Positions 10,561-22,799 of a stretch of DNA of 64,000 nt are shown in pieces. A program made the position numbers and the translations under genes. The stretch comes from Codonopsis lanceolata (taxonomy: Eukaryota > Streptophyta > Magnoliopsida > Asterales > Campanulaceae), in contig CM028377.1 of NCBI GenBank assembly GCA_013146195.2, positions 161,460,302 to 161,524,301 on the forward strand. Direction: 5' to 3'. Within the stretch, counting starts at the first letter, position 1, and the number at the start of each line of letters is the position of its first letter. The notes below the pieces were generated by a model. That model worked only from the letters and a program-made list of their open reading frames with translations. It was not told the DNA's origin and searched no databases.

Positions 10561-11380
10561 CAAAATCCCCCAAATTTTGGCATCGAAATGTAAACACTAG
10601 TTATCACAACCTCCCATGCTCATATCAAAAGCTAAGAATGTAGATGTGAGAAAGAGAGAAAGAAGAAAAATGAAAAATATCTCATCCCAGTTCATTGTTA
10701 ATGGATACGACAACCTAGGAGCCAAAGCGATGTCACGTAACGTGAGAGTTATGCTGTGGTTTTCGCATTGTGTTGGTGTTGGGTGTGAAAACTGAAAACA
10801 CATTCTCATGAGATAAAAAGCACTAGACGGAGTAGGTACAAATGAGGGTGCGGTTAGGAGGGGGTTCGCGGGGGCGTCAAAGATGGCGTCGATGGAAGAT
10901 TAGCCTCCGACAATAGGACGTCCGACGTCATGGAGTGTACCGGGGAATTGAGGCCCGCATTACCCATCACTATACTAATCCACCACCTATCTATCTCCTC
11001 CTACAGTTCTTGCCGTGCCAAAGATGGACCATCATGGTCATTTCCATTTTTTGCGGATTTCTTAAGTCTACCTTTTTCTCTTTGACTTGTAATCCTCCCT
11101 AGTGCGCACAAAGCTCAGGGAGGCGGGAGCTGAGAGTGCACAAGTCTCCATTTTGAGCTATTCAGTTTAGAGAAAGAGAGGGGAGTGGGAGACGAAAAGG
11201 AGTCTGGATCTCTTATTTCAAAATTGTATTTCCTTTCTTTTTCCACCATCAGAATCTTGTCATGTGTCAATAAGAATTCTTCACAAAATGAAACATTGAC
11301 TTAGATTTCACGGATTCTTATTGTTATGGAAGCACAATCAACATAGTAATTGATTTTGTTTATTTACGATTCATACGTGA
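10561..11380. other. intergenic stretch without recognised gene
   Basis: 10560-10800 is AT-rich. About 10820-11240 is GC-richer, with CT-rich leader-like sequence, an AGAGAAAGAGAGGGG tract near 11170 and no supported open frame. It could be a promoter or leader of a lost element. I assign nothing. Confidence 0.5.
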
Positions 11381-12174
11381 TGATATACCCGGCCCAACCT
11401 GGGTCATGAGCGAAGCACGAGCTACCCTCATGTGTCAGTCACGGGCATAGTTGGAGGGGGACCTATCAGCTTAGCGAGCAGAGCTAACGAGACATCAAGC
11501 AACAAACAGTACAACCCCATATAAACCTGGCCGGGCACAGGCCTTGCCTGCCCGACCTTGGGCCATGCCCGGGGACCATACTTGTAACGGACAAGGAATC
11601 CGACTTATCCCGTCCAGACCTGTTTGGGCATTGGCCTTGCCTACCCGATCAGGGGCCGCGCGCCCGAGATCTACAGTTACCTCAGCTCAGTTTAGATCAA
11701 GTAGCCGGGCAGAGCCTTGCTCGCCCAGGCACGCATCAAGTAGGAAACCCCAGAAACTTGCTCTCCAAGACAAGTCAAAGGTTTCCATATCCGAGCAGGA
11801 CACTTGTCTTATCTGCTCTTGCATTCATGCGGCTAGCGGCTATTGTGCCTACAATTTAGGGATTCTCTCCTTAATTGACTGGGTATCTATGGAAACTGAA
11901 TCCCACTAGGATTCTAGGTCATTAGGGGCCTATAAATAGCCCTCCATAAACCACAAACAAGGTACACATTCTTTCTTGAGCCTAGAACCTCTATCAAATT
12001 GCTTTTGACTTCTCTCACACGATACTTACTCTCACGCCAGAGTGGTTTTGCGAGGCCCTGCCTTGCACTTCCACTAAGGTTTTTTGTGATCTTAAATAGG
12101 TTCAAGGAAGCACATTCAAGCCCAGATATCCTACCCATCATTCAGACGGCCCAAGCTGTGATTTTGCCACATCA
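11381..12174 (+). repeat. 5' LTR of gypsy element 1
   Basis: A 794-bp LTR starts TGATATACCCGGCCCAACC and ends TTTTGCCACATCA. It aligns along its length with both LTRs of gypsy element 2 (reverse complements of 32950-33736 and 46408-47191). A CCTATAAATAG TATA box is visible near 11930. GGGCATGGCC/CCCGACC-rich sequence fills the U3 region. No 3' LTR for this element is in the window. Confidence 0.9.
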
Positions 12175-12175
12175 G

Positions 12176-12196
12176 TTTGGTTCCATTGCCGAGAAC
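12176..12196 (+). promoter_or_regulatory. primer-binding site, gypsy element 1
   Basis: One base after the LTR lies TTTGGTTCCATTGCCGAGAA. It resembles the TGG(C/T)NCCGTTGCCGGGGA-type sites complementary to the 3' end of tRNA-Asp used by many Tat-like elements, with a few mismatches. Confidence 0.6.
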
Positions 12197-12260
12197 GAAA
12201 AGTTTCAACTCTTTTCTTCTAAGTTTTTCCAGTGTGAGTTTCAGAAATCTTCTTATTGCA

Positions 12261-14168
12261 ATGGCTGGTAAAGGTAGCAAGCATCATGCCACCGTCAGTA
12301 ACCACCAGGCTGGAAACAACAATCCACCACCACCGATCGATTTGCCACCAAGGGCACCCCAAGGGGTGCAAACGAGGAATCAGAAAGTGGCTGCTTGGCA
12401 CGCGGTTCATGGCAATAATGTGCCATATGTTGAGGAACAGCTATCCCAGCACGCCAGCCAAAGTCATGCTAGCCAATGCGATGCCAGGCAAGTTATCAAT
12501 GAGAAGCGCGATGATCACACGCTAGATCTCTGAACGCAGCTAAATCGCCAACGGGAGAATGGCGAGGGTAGCCACGTGAGTTTGCCTGGGCAAAACCTTG
12601 ACCAGCAAGCTGCTGCTCTACAAGTCCAAGCAGAGTATTATAATAAGATGTATGCACTCAACCAGCAACTGCTCGCCTTGGGCCATGCCCCAGTTCCAGT
12701 TGCAGATTTGGCGCTGCCTGCTCTCAACAATCCGATAAACGTTGGTGGTGGCCAGGTCTCCTCACATTTGCCTGCTCCGAGCAGGCGGATCCCATCGGTT
12801 ATTCACGTACCTTCGGGAGGAGGTAAAACGAGAAGATGATCAGGCGGAAAGCAGATACAGCCATCAGAATCTCTCCCACAGACATCATCGTCGGCAGGAG
12901 TACCGTGCTCGGGAAGAGAGCCATAGCCTCCGTAGGGCTCGTGAGTACGCAGAAGTAGATGCGCACCGGCCAAGATATAGAGCGCGTACCGAGCAGGAAG
13001 CTGAAGCTTCTTATGAGCCAAATTTTTACCCACTAGTGCGTAGCCATCAATCAGATCCTGCTCGTTCGTCCAGACTCACCATGGACCCGGAAAGGCGACT
13101 GTCCGAGCAAATGGAGGCAATGAAGCGGGATATGGCAAAGAAAATGGCTAACTTAGCCATGGCCAAGCCCGGTTATGGAGCCACCAAGTCGTTGGAGGGC
13201 AGCCCGTTCACTTCGGAGATTGAGAATGCGCCACCCGCGCAAGGGGTTATCTTCCCACAATTTGAGAAGTATTTTGGGAAGACGCGGGCAAGTGATTGGC
13301 TCAGATCATTTGAGGCGCAGATTCGGATGGTCACCGATGTGGAAGCATTGAAGATGCGTGCATTCGAGGGGGTCTAAGGAAAAGCACAATCATGGCTGGG
13401 CAGGGTCCCCCGGGGATCCATTGGTAGCTGGGAAACGCTTTGGGAAATTTTTTTGGAGGAATTCGGCACTGCGGGTCCAACCCCCAAAAATCGGGTTGAT
13501 CTTGCCAAGATTAAACAAGGCGACAACGAGTCCTATGCAGTTATTTGAAGAGATTTGAGGAGATGCTCGATCAAGTGACCGCCACCAGTGACCCATAGAT
13601 CACATTCTGCTGCCTTAACAACATGAAGGCAGGGCCACTGAAAACAATGCTGGCCATGAATTCGGGGGTCTCGAAAGCAGAGTTGTTAGCAAGTTCTCAC
13701 CTCTTCTGCTCGACAGAGAGCGTTAAGGGCGATAAGGCCAAAAACAAATACAAGACTCAAGACAGCTCGACCACGTCAGCTGACCAGAGCCCGGAGGGCA
13801 ATAACCGCTCGCGCAGAGACAGGAAGAGAATGTCTACCCCCGGACAGAGATTCAGGGAATCGCAATTCACCCTGCTGAACACTACGCGGGAAGAGATCAT
13901 GTTTCAAGTTGGAGATGTGCTGCCAGTCCTTTATCCACTTGATCCTGAGCTCGCTCATACTAGGGCCAACACAAAGTACTGCGATTACTATCATGGTAAC
14001 GGCTACACCACTGAGGAATGCTTTGTGTTGAAATGGGAGATACAAAAGCTGATCAACGCGGGCAAATTGGACCGCTTTGAAAGGGATCGGGGCGCGAGAA
14101 ATAATACAAATAATGACCAACAAGGAAGACCCCCAAGAGGAAGAGGTGGCCAGGGCCCTCAGATTTGA
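12261..14168 (+). pseudogene. gag: Gag of gypsy element 1, broken
   Basis: Translation begins MAGKGSKHHATV at an ATG 87 bp after the LTR and passes through proline- and glutamine-rich sequence. Then comes the conserved retrotransposon Gag core: IFPQFEKYFGKTRASDWLRSF at about 13245-13310 and GTAGPTPKNRVDLAKIKQGD at about 13465-13525. The Tat-type nucleocapsid finger YCDYYHGNGYTTEECFVLK follows near 13975-14030 and an arginine/glycine tail ends it. Stops at about 12531, 13375 and 13545, with frame changes, split it into at least four pieces. In an intact element this protein would form the virus-like particle. Gypsy 2 has the same protein. Confidence 0.85.
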
Positions 14169-15576
14169 GGAGTGGTCAATGTGATCCAGGAAAAGCTTCT
14201 GTCCAACACTCAGATAGGGAAGCATATATACTCTCTCTCTTTAAAGCAGTGAAATCTCCGGCAGTACAGCGGGCAGAGGAGCCCAACATCTGTATATATT
14301 ACTCCTACTTCAAGGGACTAGAGTTATCAGACACCCGACTCAAGCCTTACCTGGGGAAGCTTGAAGGATTCACCAACCATCAAGTAAGCGTAAAGGGCAC
14401 CATTGAGCTCGAAGTTTTCATGGGGGATGGTGCACAAACTCGGACAGAGATGATCACTTTCATGGTAATCGATCTAAAGTCCGCCTACAACTGTATCCTG
14501 GGTGCCACGGCCATTGCCAAGTTCCAAATTGTGACCTATATACCTTACCAAAAGGCCAAGTTTTATACCGAGGATGGAGTGGGTATCCTCAATAGCAAGC
14601 CGCGGGCAATGTGGGAGTATGTTCGGGATTCTCAGCGGAAGAAGCAGAAGCTGGTCGTGGACATTCCCGACCAGGCAGTGGAAGCTCCCGACAAAGAGGT
14701 TCCAACCAGTACTGACTCGGGCTCCGTCCCCATAAACAATATCGAGCTCGGAGAGCCTTCTAAGGCAGCTGACCCCATTACAATAGAGGAGACCGAGCAA
14801 GCCCTAGCACCATTGCCTCCCAAGCGTAAGACTAGACACATCGAGGCACGAGACATAGAAATGGATACTCTGCAAGTTCACGACGAGCCCAATATCTAGA
14901 CAGAGGGCCAGCTGGAAGAAATCGTCATCAATCCCACTTACCCCGAGCAGAAAATTAAAATTGAGCAGGCCATGCCTCCCGAAGCTCGGGAAAAATTGGT
15001 CATGCTATTAAAGAACAGTCTGGATGTATTTGCTTGGACTATCGAAGACATGTAGGGTATCAGCGAGAGTGTTGCATGCCATGACTTGAACGTCGATCCG
15101 ACTTTTCGGCCTATTCAGCAACGGCTAAGGCAATACTCCCCAGAGAAAAGTGCATCTATCAAAGCAGAGGTCGAGAAGCTTTTGAAAGCTGATATCATCG
15201 AGGAAATCCAGTACCTGACCTGGCTGGCAAACGTGGTAATGGTCAAGAAGGCCAATGACAAATGACGGATGTGCGTTGACTTCACTGGTCTCAACAAAGC
15301 CTGCCCGAAAAACTGTTACCCGCTGCCCGGCATCGATGTGCTCGTAGATTCCATAGCCGGGTTTGAAATGTTATGCTTCTTGGATGCGTATTCAGGGTAC
15401 CATCAAGTCAAGATGAACAAGCAAGACAAAGTGAAAACATCTTTCCGGGCAGCTGGGGGCCTTTACTATTACAAGATGATGCCCTTCGGGCTGAAGAATG
15501 CGAGGGCTACTTATCAACGCATGGTCAACAAGGTCTTTAGCTCTTAGCTCGGCAGAAATATGGAAGCTTACATTGA
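14165..15576 (+). pseudogene. pol: protease-RT part of pol, gypsy element 1
   Basis: The frame carries the protease C-terminal half (YYSYFKGLELSDTRLKPYLG, then VIDLKSAYNCILGATAIAKF), a long acidic linker, and the RT fingers and palm (MCVDFTGLNKACPKNCYPLP, FLDAYSGYHQVKMN, MPFGLKN). The N-terminal half of the protease, including the catalytic DTGA present in gypsy 2 near 44182-44193, is missing. Element 1 jumps from the sequence after AAGCATATATA (14220) to the tyrosine-rich strand with about 160 bp fewer. Stops at about 14897, 15052, 15262 and 15545 confirm decay. The frame ends at MEAYID where the copia LTR is inserted. Confidence 0.85.
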
Positions 15577-16916
15577 TGTAGAGATGTTAAAAAGGTCGAA
15601 AACCGTAAGGTCGACCCTATTAACCAGAAACATGAAAGGGTTAGGCTTGGGGAAATCCAACCCGTTTAATAAACGGGCTAACCATAAGTCCTGAGAAGGT
15701 TGGTGTCGGGTCAGTGTTGATTACATTTTGATTTACATATACATTACATCTGTTTTATACTATAGTATTGGGATGCGTATCGATTAGCGTGGCAACTTTA
15801 AAACATTGCTAAAATAGTTTACAAGGCTTCTTGGTTCAACGGAAGACTTTAGCCTTCCTTCAGCGGAAGACTTTATTATTGCTCCAGCGGTAGACTTTGT
15901 CTACAGGCGCTCAAATACATGACGTGTCCAGCCTATCGAGAGTTAGTGAATTAATTCAAATATTATTTTATCTTGAATTTGAATTCAAATTTCCCCAAGC
16001 TTCTCAGATACGCTTGGGCGGCTTTCCGAAAAAGCGGAAGACTTTTACGCCCCTCGAAAGTGACAAAGCGGATGGAGCAGGCCCGACACTTGCGGGTCGA
16101 TATTCGATTTTCGGCTACCAACTCCTGCAAAACAACTCTGCACCACTCCCTGCTTAGTATCAGTGAGGACGAATTGTACAAAAACAGCTCCATGCATTTA
16201 ATGCACTCAACCTAATAGAGCTGTTACTCTTCGTCTTCTCCAACGGATCTCTGAAATGCTCCTGCTATAAATACTTCCATCAAGACTGAAGAACAAATAA
16301 TTGTCCGTCCTGAAATGCTCTAAAACTCTACAAATCTAAGTCTTAATACTCAGCGCTTTCAAGAGATCATCAACTGATCAAGAAGTCCTTGACAACGATT
16401 AGAAGAGATACTTCAACACTTATTTTAAGCTTCTTCTTGTTGTCATCTGTAAACTATTCTTCAGCACGAATTGAATATCTTGTTTATCTAGATATTCAAT
16501 TCCCAAACCCCCAAACACAAGTCAAATATTTTGTACACGATCCATTAGACATATATTCTTTGTAATAGAACTACTGGAAAACATAGTGCACATTTTAAAT
16601 CCAAGGTTGACTGCCTTGGTGGTGGACGTAGCACTCTTTATAGTGTGAACCATCTCAAACACTTGTGTTCTTTCTTTACTGTTTCTTATTTCCATTACTT
16701 TTCATCAAATCAGCAGACTTGAGTTTCTCAGTTAGGACTACCAATAATCCTTTATCAGTAGACTTAAACTGTTTTCCTTACAAGACTTCCGCTACTTCAA
16801 TCTCTTTAATAGATTGCAAGTGCTTGTTTTAGGAACAAACTCAAGAAAATTTTAAGTGTATAATAAGCTATTCAACCCCCCCTTCTAGCTTATTATTGTG
16901 CCCTTTGGGACCAACA
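15577..16916 (+). repeat. 5' LTR of copia element
   Basis: This 1.34-kb LTR starts at TGTAGAGATG (or at TGTTAAAAAGG, 15585) and ends GGGACCAACA at 16916, one base before a tRNA-Met primer site. A GCTATAAATAC TATA box lies near 16265. I prefer the start at 15577 because identity to the gypsy RT runs up to it. The 3' LTR is not seen: the element runs into the assembly gap. Confidence 0.82.
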
Positions 16917-16917
16917 A

Positions 16918-16930
16918 TTGGTATCAGAGC
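16918..16930 (+). promoter_or_regulatory. primer-binding site, tRNA-iMet type
   Basis: TTGGTATCAGAGC lies directly after the LTR. It is the standard complement of the 3' end of initiator tRNA-Met used by plant copia elements. Confidence 0.95.
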
Positions 16931-16985
16931 TTAACTCTTTGAAAACAAGTTTTTCCTAGATTAAACTCTTGAGAGATTTGATCCA

Positions 16986-19217
16986 ATGGCACAAACACAC
17001 TATATGCTGCCCACATCAAATGCGAACCACGTCCCTATATTGGACGAAGGCCATTTTGATGTCTGGAAAGATAAGATAATGCGTTTTATGAACTCTATTG
17101 ACAACAGGTTATGGAAGTGTGTACATGTTGGACGACACGTACCAATGAAGGCCAACCTTCTAGCATCTGTTGCTGGAAATCCTGCCGAAGTACCCAAGGA
17201 AGAATCAGAATGGACAGAGGACGACAGAAAACTAGTAGAGCTAGACAGCAAAGCAATCAACATCATAACTAGCTCTCTAGACACCAGCACTTATCAACAA
17301 GTGATCCGGTGTACTACTGCTAAAGAAATGTGGGAAGCTCTTGTAGAATACTTGGAAGGAGACCAAGACACAAGAGACAACAAAAAGTACACATTCATCC
17401 AGCAGTTTGACTCCTTCAAAAAGGATCCCAAGAAAACCTTGAGACAAGCTTACGATCGCTTCAGTGAGGTAATTAATAGTTGCTTTTCTCTTGGTAAAAT
17501 CTATGACAAAAAGGAAATGAATATGAGATTTCTAGGCTCTCTAGGTAGTTTGTGGCATGTTAAGACCACTGCCATGAAAGAATCTAAAAACTTAAATGAA
17601 ATGACTCTTCGTAGTCTTTACGCAAATTTGAAGGTTTATGAGTTCGAAGTAAATCAAGCTCTAGAGCAAGACAAACAGTTCAGAACTGTATCCTTGCCCG
17701 CCATGGTACAAGAAGAATCCACAGTTGAAAATAAACCTTCCACCTCCTCAAATGAAAATGATTTTCTTTCAGACGAACAATTTGCTATGTTCGTAAAACG
17801 TTTTAAAAAATTTGCAAAATATGGTAGGAAGGATACACACCAACAACCTTTTAGAAGAACTAATGAGAGTTCATCTATCGAAGAGCTAGTGTGTTATAAC
17901 TGTAGGAAACCTGGACACTACTCCTCCAAATGTCCAAAGCCAAAATTTGAAGCATATCGAAAACCTCAATACAAGAAATTTCAAAAACATAAAGGTATGC
18001 TGGCTGAAGACATAAAAGAAAGTCAGGTTGCCACATGGTTTGAGACTGATTCAGAAGAGGATGAGGATGATTCAGAGCAAGCTAACATATGCTTAATAGC
18101 TCATGATTCAGGTCCCACCTATGACTTTGAACATGAAGTCGAAACCTCACCTAGTCCTTTCGACAAAGGTGAGACCAACTGTGAGAATCTTAGCAAGGAA
18201 GAACTTCTTAAAGATAATCAAGATATGCTTGAAGAATTTAATTCCTTTAGAGTAGCCTACGTAAAACTCGCCAAGCATTGTGAGAAGCTGGCTGCTGAGA
18301 AATCTCTGCTGACAGCTGAGATTCAAACTCTCAATAGTTGTCAACAAGAAAGTATCAAGCTTAAAGGAGAAAACAAATATCTCTGTGACAAAGTCGAATG
18401 TCTCATTGAGCACATCAAAGGACTCGACCTGGAGAAAATTGCCTTGCAAAATACAATTGACACCTGGAACAGCTCCAAGGATACCTTTGAAGAAATGCTA
18501 TCAAATCAAAAGTCAAGTTCAGATAAAATTGGCTTAGGATTTTTTGATGAACCCAGTCCGACACACTCTTCTGTCACTGAAAAAGGTGAAACCTCCAAGA
18601 CTGCTCTTGATATTTCTTTCTCCAAACAAAAATTCGGAAACAAGGGCAAACAAGGACTTGGTTATGCAAGTGTACCTTACGTTTACCCCAAGGCTCAGAA
18701 AGGTAAAACCAAAGTAACTGCTTCTAATGAGAAGCTTGAGAAAGGAATGGTAAAGAATCCAAAGTCTATCGACAAAAATTCTGCCAAGGCAAAATCTGTT
18801 GGCGGTAGACCTAAGAAATCTCTACCGCTACCTGTCAAGTTTGTCTATGAAATAGGCAAGGCACCTAAAACTGTTGAAAGTAAACTTAAAGGTATTCTAC
18901 CTAATCCTCATAAAAGGATTATCAACAGACCAGTCAAGGCTAGGTCTGTTGATAATATACCTAGGAAGGTTCAACAGAAACCTATTAAGTCTACCGTCAA
19001 CAAGACAATTGAACCAAGGACTACTGTCAAGAACAAAGAGATTCACAAGCACTCTTCCGCCAAGACGACTGATAGTCTTCCATGGAACTTTTATCTTTGT
19101 CATTCTTGCTATTGTTTAGGCCATCTGGCAAAGGAATGCCTGCTAAGGTTCACACCAAAATCTAAGAGACTCAGTTCTCTTAAGATTAGGCATGTTTGGG
19201 TTCCTAAATGTTGCTAA
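16986..19217 (+). CDS. gag: Gag of the copia element (743 aa)
   Basis: The ATG at 16986 follows the primer site by 55 bp and opens an intact 743-residue frame, long for copia Gag but normal for SIRE-like elements. The N-terminal half (about residues 20-230) is the UBN2-type Gag domain: FDVWKDKIMRFMNSIDNRLW, later FDSFKKDPKKTLRQAYDRF. A zinc knuckle CYNCRKPGHYSSKC lies near residue 305. A predicted coiled coil (about 405-500) follows, with leucine-rich KLAAEKSLLTAEIQTL. A basic lysine-rich region precedes a second knuckle, CHSCYCLGHLAKEC, near residue 702. The frame ends VWVPKCC, shortly before the protease in another context. The product would assemble the particle and package RNA. It is the longest intact frame in the window, although pol downstream is broken. 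Confidence 0.92.
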   Translation: MAQTHYMLPTSNANHVPILDEGHFDVWKDKIMRFMNSIDNRLWKCVHVGRHVPMKANLLASVAGNPAEVPKEESEWTEDDRKLVELDSKAINIITSSLDTSTYQQVIRCTTAKEMWEALVEYLEGDQDTRDNKKYTFIQQFDSFKKDPKKTLRQAYDRFSEVINSCFSLGKIYDKKEMNMRFLGSLGSLWHVKTTAMKESKNLNEMTLRSLYANLKVYEFEVNQALEQDKQFRTVSLPAMVQEESTVENKPSTSSNENDFLSDEQFAMFVKRFKKFAKYGRKDTHQQPFRRTNESSSIEELVCYNCRKPGHYSSKCPKPKFEAYRKPQYKKFQKHKGMLAEDIKESQVATWFETDSEEDEDDSEQANICLIAHDSGPTYDFEHEVETSPSPFDKGETNCENLSKEELLKDNQDMLEEFNSFRVAYVKLAKHCEKLAAEKSLLTAEIQTLNSCQQESIKLKGENKYLCDKVECLIEHIKGLDLEKIALQNTIDTWNSSKDTFEEMLSNQKSSSDKIGLGFFDEPSPTHSSVTEKGETSKTALDISFSKQKFGNKGKQGLGYASVPYVYPKAQKGKTKVTASNEKLEKGMVKNPKSIDKNSAKAKSVGGRPKKSLPLPVKFVYEIGKAPKTVESKLKGILPNPHKRIINRPVKARSVDNIPRKVQQKPIKSTVNKTIEPRTTVKNKEIHKHSSAKTTDSLPWNFYLCHSCYCLGHLAKECLLRFTPKSKRLSSLKIRHVWVPKCC

Positions 19218-19299
19218 TCCTCAGGACCCATAAGAAAATAAAGGGGACCTTGTTTTCTTTAAATATCTTTCAGGTCTGCTTCATGACTATAGATTCTGA

Positions 19300-22200
19300 A
19301 GATAAAGACATCTGATACCTTGATAGTGGCTGCTCCAGACACATGACAGGTAACAGAAGCCTTCTTACAGATATAGCTGAAGTACAAGGTCCCACAGTAA
19401 TTTTCGGCGACAATGTAAGAGGAAAAACAATTGGGTATGGCTCAATCTCTAGAGGAAGTCTCTCCATCGATAGAGTTTCTCTAGTAATCGGCTTAAAGCA
19501 TAATCTTCTGAGCATATCCCAATTCTGCGACAAAGGACTAATCTGCCAATTCTCCTCCAACCAATGTCTTATCAAAAATCGTGAATCAAGCTCTACAATA
19601 CTGACCGGCAATAGACAAGGAAACGTCTATGTTCGTGGACTTAAATCTAATAAGGAGATTTTCTAGCCTTTGCCTAGTTGCTGATAATGTTCATAACAAC
19701 AGTTGGCTTTGGCACAAGTGTCTCAGTCACCTCAATTTCAAGTACCTCTCCAAGCTCTCCAAAGATGGGCTTGTCAAAGGTCTACCTATGGTGTCTGCCG
19801 ACCACAAAAGAAGTTGCAAAGCTTGTCAATTAGGAAAACTTTCCAAGTCTTCCTTCAAAAGAAAGTCTGTCATGTCAACGACCAGACCTCTTCAACTTCT
19901 GCATATGGATCTCTTTGGACCTATCACTACTGTCAGTATTTCAGGAGACAAGTACACTCTTGTAGTAGTTGACGACTACTCTAGATTCACCTGGATTGAA
20001 ACAATGAAATCAAAAGATGAGACATATGATCTGGTCACCGCTCTTTTCAGAAGACTTCAAACCCAAAAGCTTGAAGATATTAGTGACATCAGATCAGACA
20101 ACGACACCGAGTTCAAAAACAATGGTGTCGAAAGATATTGTGATGACCACGAGATCGGCCACAACTTCTCTGCTGCCGGAACTCCTCAACAAAATGGTGT
20201 AGCTGAACGAAAGAACATGACACTAATTGAAGCAGCAAGAACTATGTTGGCAGAAGCAAATCTTCCAAAATATTTCTGGGCAGAAGCCGTCAACTCTGCA
20301 TGTTTTACTCAGAATAGATCCTTGGTAAACAAGTTTCATAACAAAACTCCATATGAAGTATGGAGAGGAAGAGCCCCAAACATAGGATTTTCAAAATCTT
20401 TGGATGTAAATGTTTTATTCTTTTCAATGGAAAAGAATACAGAGGAAAATTTGATTCAAAATCAGACGAAGGAATTTTTCTGGGCTATTCCAAACACTCA
20501 AAAGCATTTCGCATTTTTAACAAAACCTCTTTAAAAATTGTAGAATCCATGCATGTTACTTTTGATGAATATGATTTATTAGAGCCTCGAAAGGCTCCGA
20601 ATGTTGCTAATGATTCTGATAATGATGAGACAGGCACAAATACAGCATCTACATCTACTCCTCTTCAGAATCCACCAGCTGCAGACCCTTCCAGCTCTTA
20701 TAACCCTGCTCCTAAAGATTTCAACTCTACCGACGCTAACAACAACTCTTCTGTTGACCCTGAACCCATCTCTTCTGTTTTACCCCAAGTACCTTTGCAG
20801 ATCACTCACCCTTCTTGTTCATCAGAATCTGAAGGATTCCAAAATCCAATCACCTCTGAACCAGATTTTGGTGACTCTTCCTCTGAACCAACTCCAGAAT
20901 CATTAAGGGAAGAACACCCCAGAAGTGATCTTCCCCCAGCTATTATTGAAGCTAGAGATCATCCCATTTCTCAAATCATTGGTGATCTCAACTCAGGAGT
21001 TCGTACTAGGAATAAAGTTCGAAATGAGACTATGTTTGCATTTGCATTCGTGTCAGAAATGGAACCAAAGAAGATTGATGAAGCTATCGAAGACCACCAC
21101 TGGATTGAAGCTATGCAAGAAGAGCTAAATCAGTTTGAAAGATGCGAAGTGTGGAGCCTAGTGCACAGACCAACTGACCATCCAGTCATTGGCACCAAAT
21201 GGGTATTCAGAAACAAGAGAGATGAAGATGGAAACGTCACCAAAAATAAGGCTAGATTTGTTGCCCAAGGCTACCGACAGGAAGAAGGCATTGACTTTGA
21301 TGAAACATTTGCTCATGTCGCTAGATTAGAGGCAATCAGGCTCTTTCTAGCCTATGCTTCGTTCATGGACTTTAAAGTGTATCAGATGGATGTGAAGAGT
21401 GCCTTTCTTAATGGAGATCTTCAAGAAATCGGTATATGTAGAACAACCTCCATGCTTTGTCATTCAAGACAAACAAGGATCATGTCTACCGACTCAAGAA
21501 AGCACTCTATGGCCTTAAACAAGCTCCAAGAGCTTGGTATGCAACTCTATCCAAGTTCTTAATTGAACAAGGATTCATAAGAGGAAGAATAGACACTACT
21601 CTGTTCATCCTCAAACACAAAGGTCATTCCCTTCTGGTACAAATCTATGTGGACGACATCATCTTTGGATCTACAAACCAAAGCCTGTGCAAGAGATTCG
21701 AGAAGTTAATGCAAAGCAAGTTCGAGATGAGCATGATGGGAGAACTCACCTACTTTCTCGGATTGCAAATTCAACAAACTTCTGAAGGAATCTTCATCAG
21801 CCAAACCAAATATGCAAAGGAACTAATCAAGAAATGTGGTCTTGACTCAGCAAAAGGATTTGAAACTCCAATGTCTACCGACTGCCATCTTGATAAAGAT
21901 GAAAAGGGAAAGCAAGAGAACGTGACCAAATATCGAGGAATCATAGGTTCACTTCTTTACCTTACGGCCAGTAGACCTGATATTATGTTTGCTGTTTGTG
22001 TTTGTGCTAGATTTCAGGCAGATCCAAAGGAATCACATTTGCTTGTTGCCAAACGTATCATCAGATATGTTTCAACAACCACAAATCTAGGTATCTGGTA
22101 TTCTAAATGCAACAACTTCAATCTAGTTGGATACTCAGACGCAGATTATGCAGCATGCAAAGTAAGTAGAAGAAGCACCAGTGGAACCTGTCAATTTCTA

Positions 22201-22593
22201 GGAAATAGACTCGTCTCATGGTCATGCAAAAAGCAAGGATCAGTTGCCAATTCAACCACAGAAGCAGAATATATCGCTGCCAGCAGCTGTTGTTCTCAAC
22301 TCTTATGGATGAAGCAGTAGCTAGTGGACTACAACATCAAGACTGACAATTGTCCAATCATGTGTGACAACACTTCAGCGATTTCAGTCTTCAAAAATCC
22401 AGTGATGCACTCAAAAACGAAGCACATTGATATCCGTTATCATTTCCTCAAAGATCATGTGGAAAAAGGTAACATCAGTCTAGAATATGTTCCAACTGAA
22501 CATCAATTGGCTGACATTCTCACGAAACCACTGGATGCAACAAAGTTTGCTTATTTAAGGAGAAATCTTGGTATGATTGATCCTACTGCTTAA
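19300..22593 (+). pseudogene. pol: Pol of the copia element, broken
   Basis: Domains follow the copia order. The protease has YLDSGCSRHMTG at about 19317, preceded by TGA where TGG is expected. The integrase zinc domain (H...H...CKAC) and core follow, with LHMDLFGPI, RSDNDTEF and QQNGVAERKN giving the D-D-E triad at about 19905-20215. A frameshift falls near 20370. RT starts WIEAMQEELNQFERCEVWSL at about 21100, shifts frame near 21430, then continues YRLKKALYGLKQAPRAWY and YVDDIIFG at about 21646. RNase H has VGYSDADYA and TEAEYIAASS. A TAG at 22318 interrupts it before CDNTSAI and TKHIDIRYHF. The order INT before RT identifies copia. It cannot be expressed as one polyprotein. Confidence 0.92.
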
Positions 22594-22799
22594 AGTCTAT
22601 CATTAATATTTTTTATTATTATCGATAGACTTAGACTTCTACTAACCGGATGACCTTATTTGCCATATATCGGCAGACATTTTCCAGGTTAGTATTTCAA
22701 CTCAGTCTATTAAAGCGGGAAAGGTCTCTAAAAGGAAAAAGGGGCTAAAAGTCAAAAAGCGCTAGTACTTAGAAATATCTTAAGTCACAACTTATTCGT

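Larger units (their letters stand above)
11381..15576 (+). mobile_element. gypsy element 1 (Tat-like), 5' half only
   Basis: The order is LTR, primer-binding site, gag, protease region, then reverse transcriptase up to the YIDD motif, as in the Tat branch of plant Ty3/gypsy elements. Gag and RT closely match gypsy element 2. The element stops in the middle of the YIDD codons at about 15576, where the copia LTR begins. Its second half would be expected beyond the copia 3' LTR, but that position is lost at the assembly gap. In-frame stops and frameshifts show it is long inactive. Confidence 0.88.

Noticed and set aside
16986..22593. Active copia element
   Set aside because: Gag is intact, but pol has stops at about 19315 and 22318 and frameshifts near 20370 and 21430.
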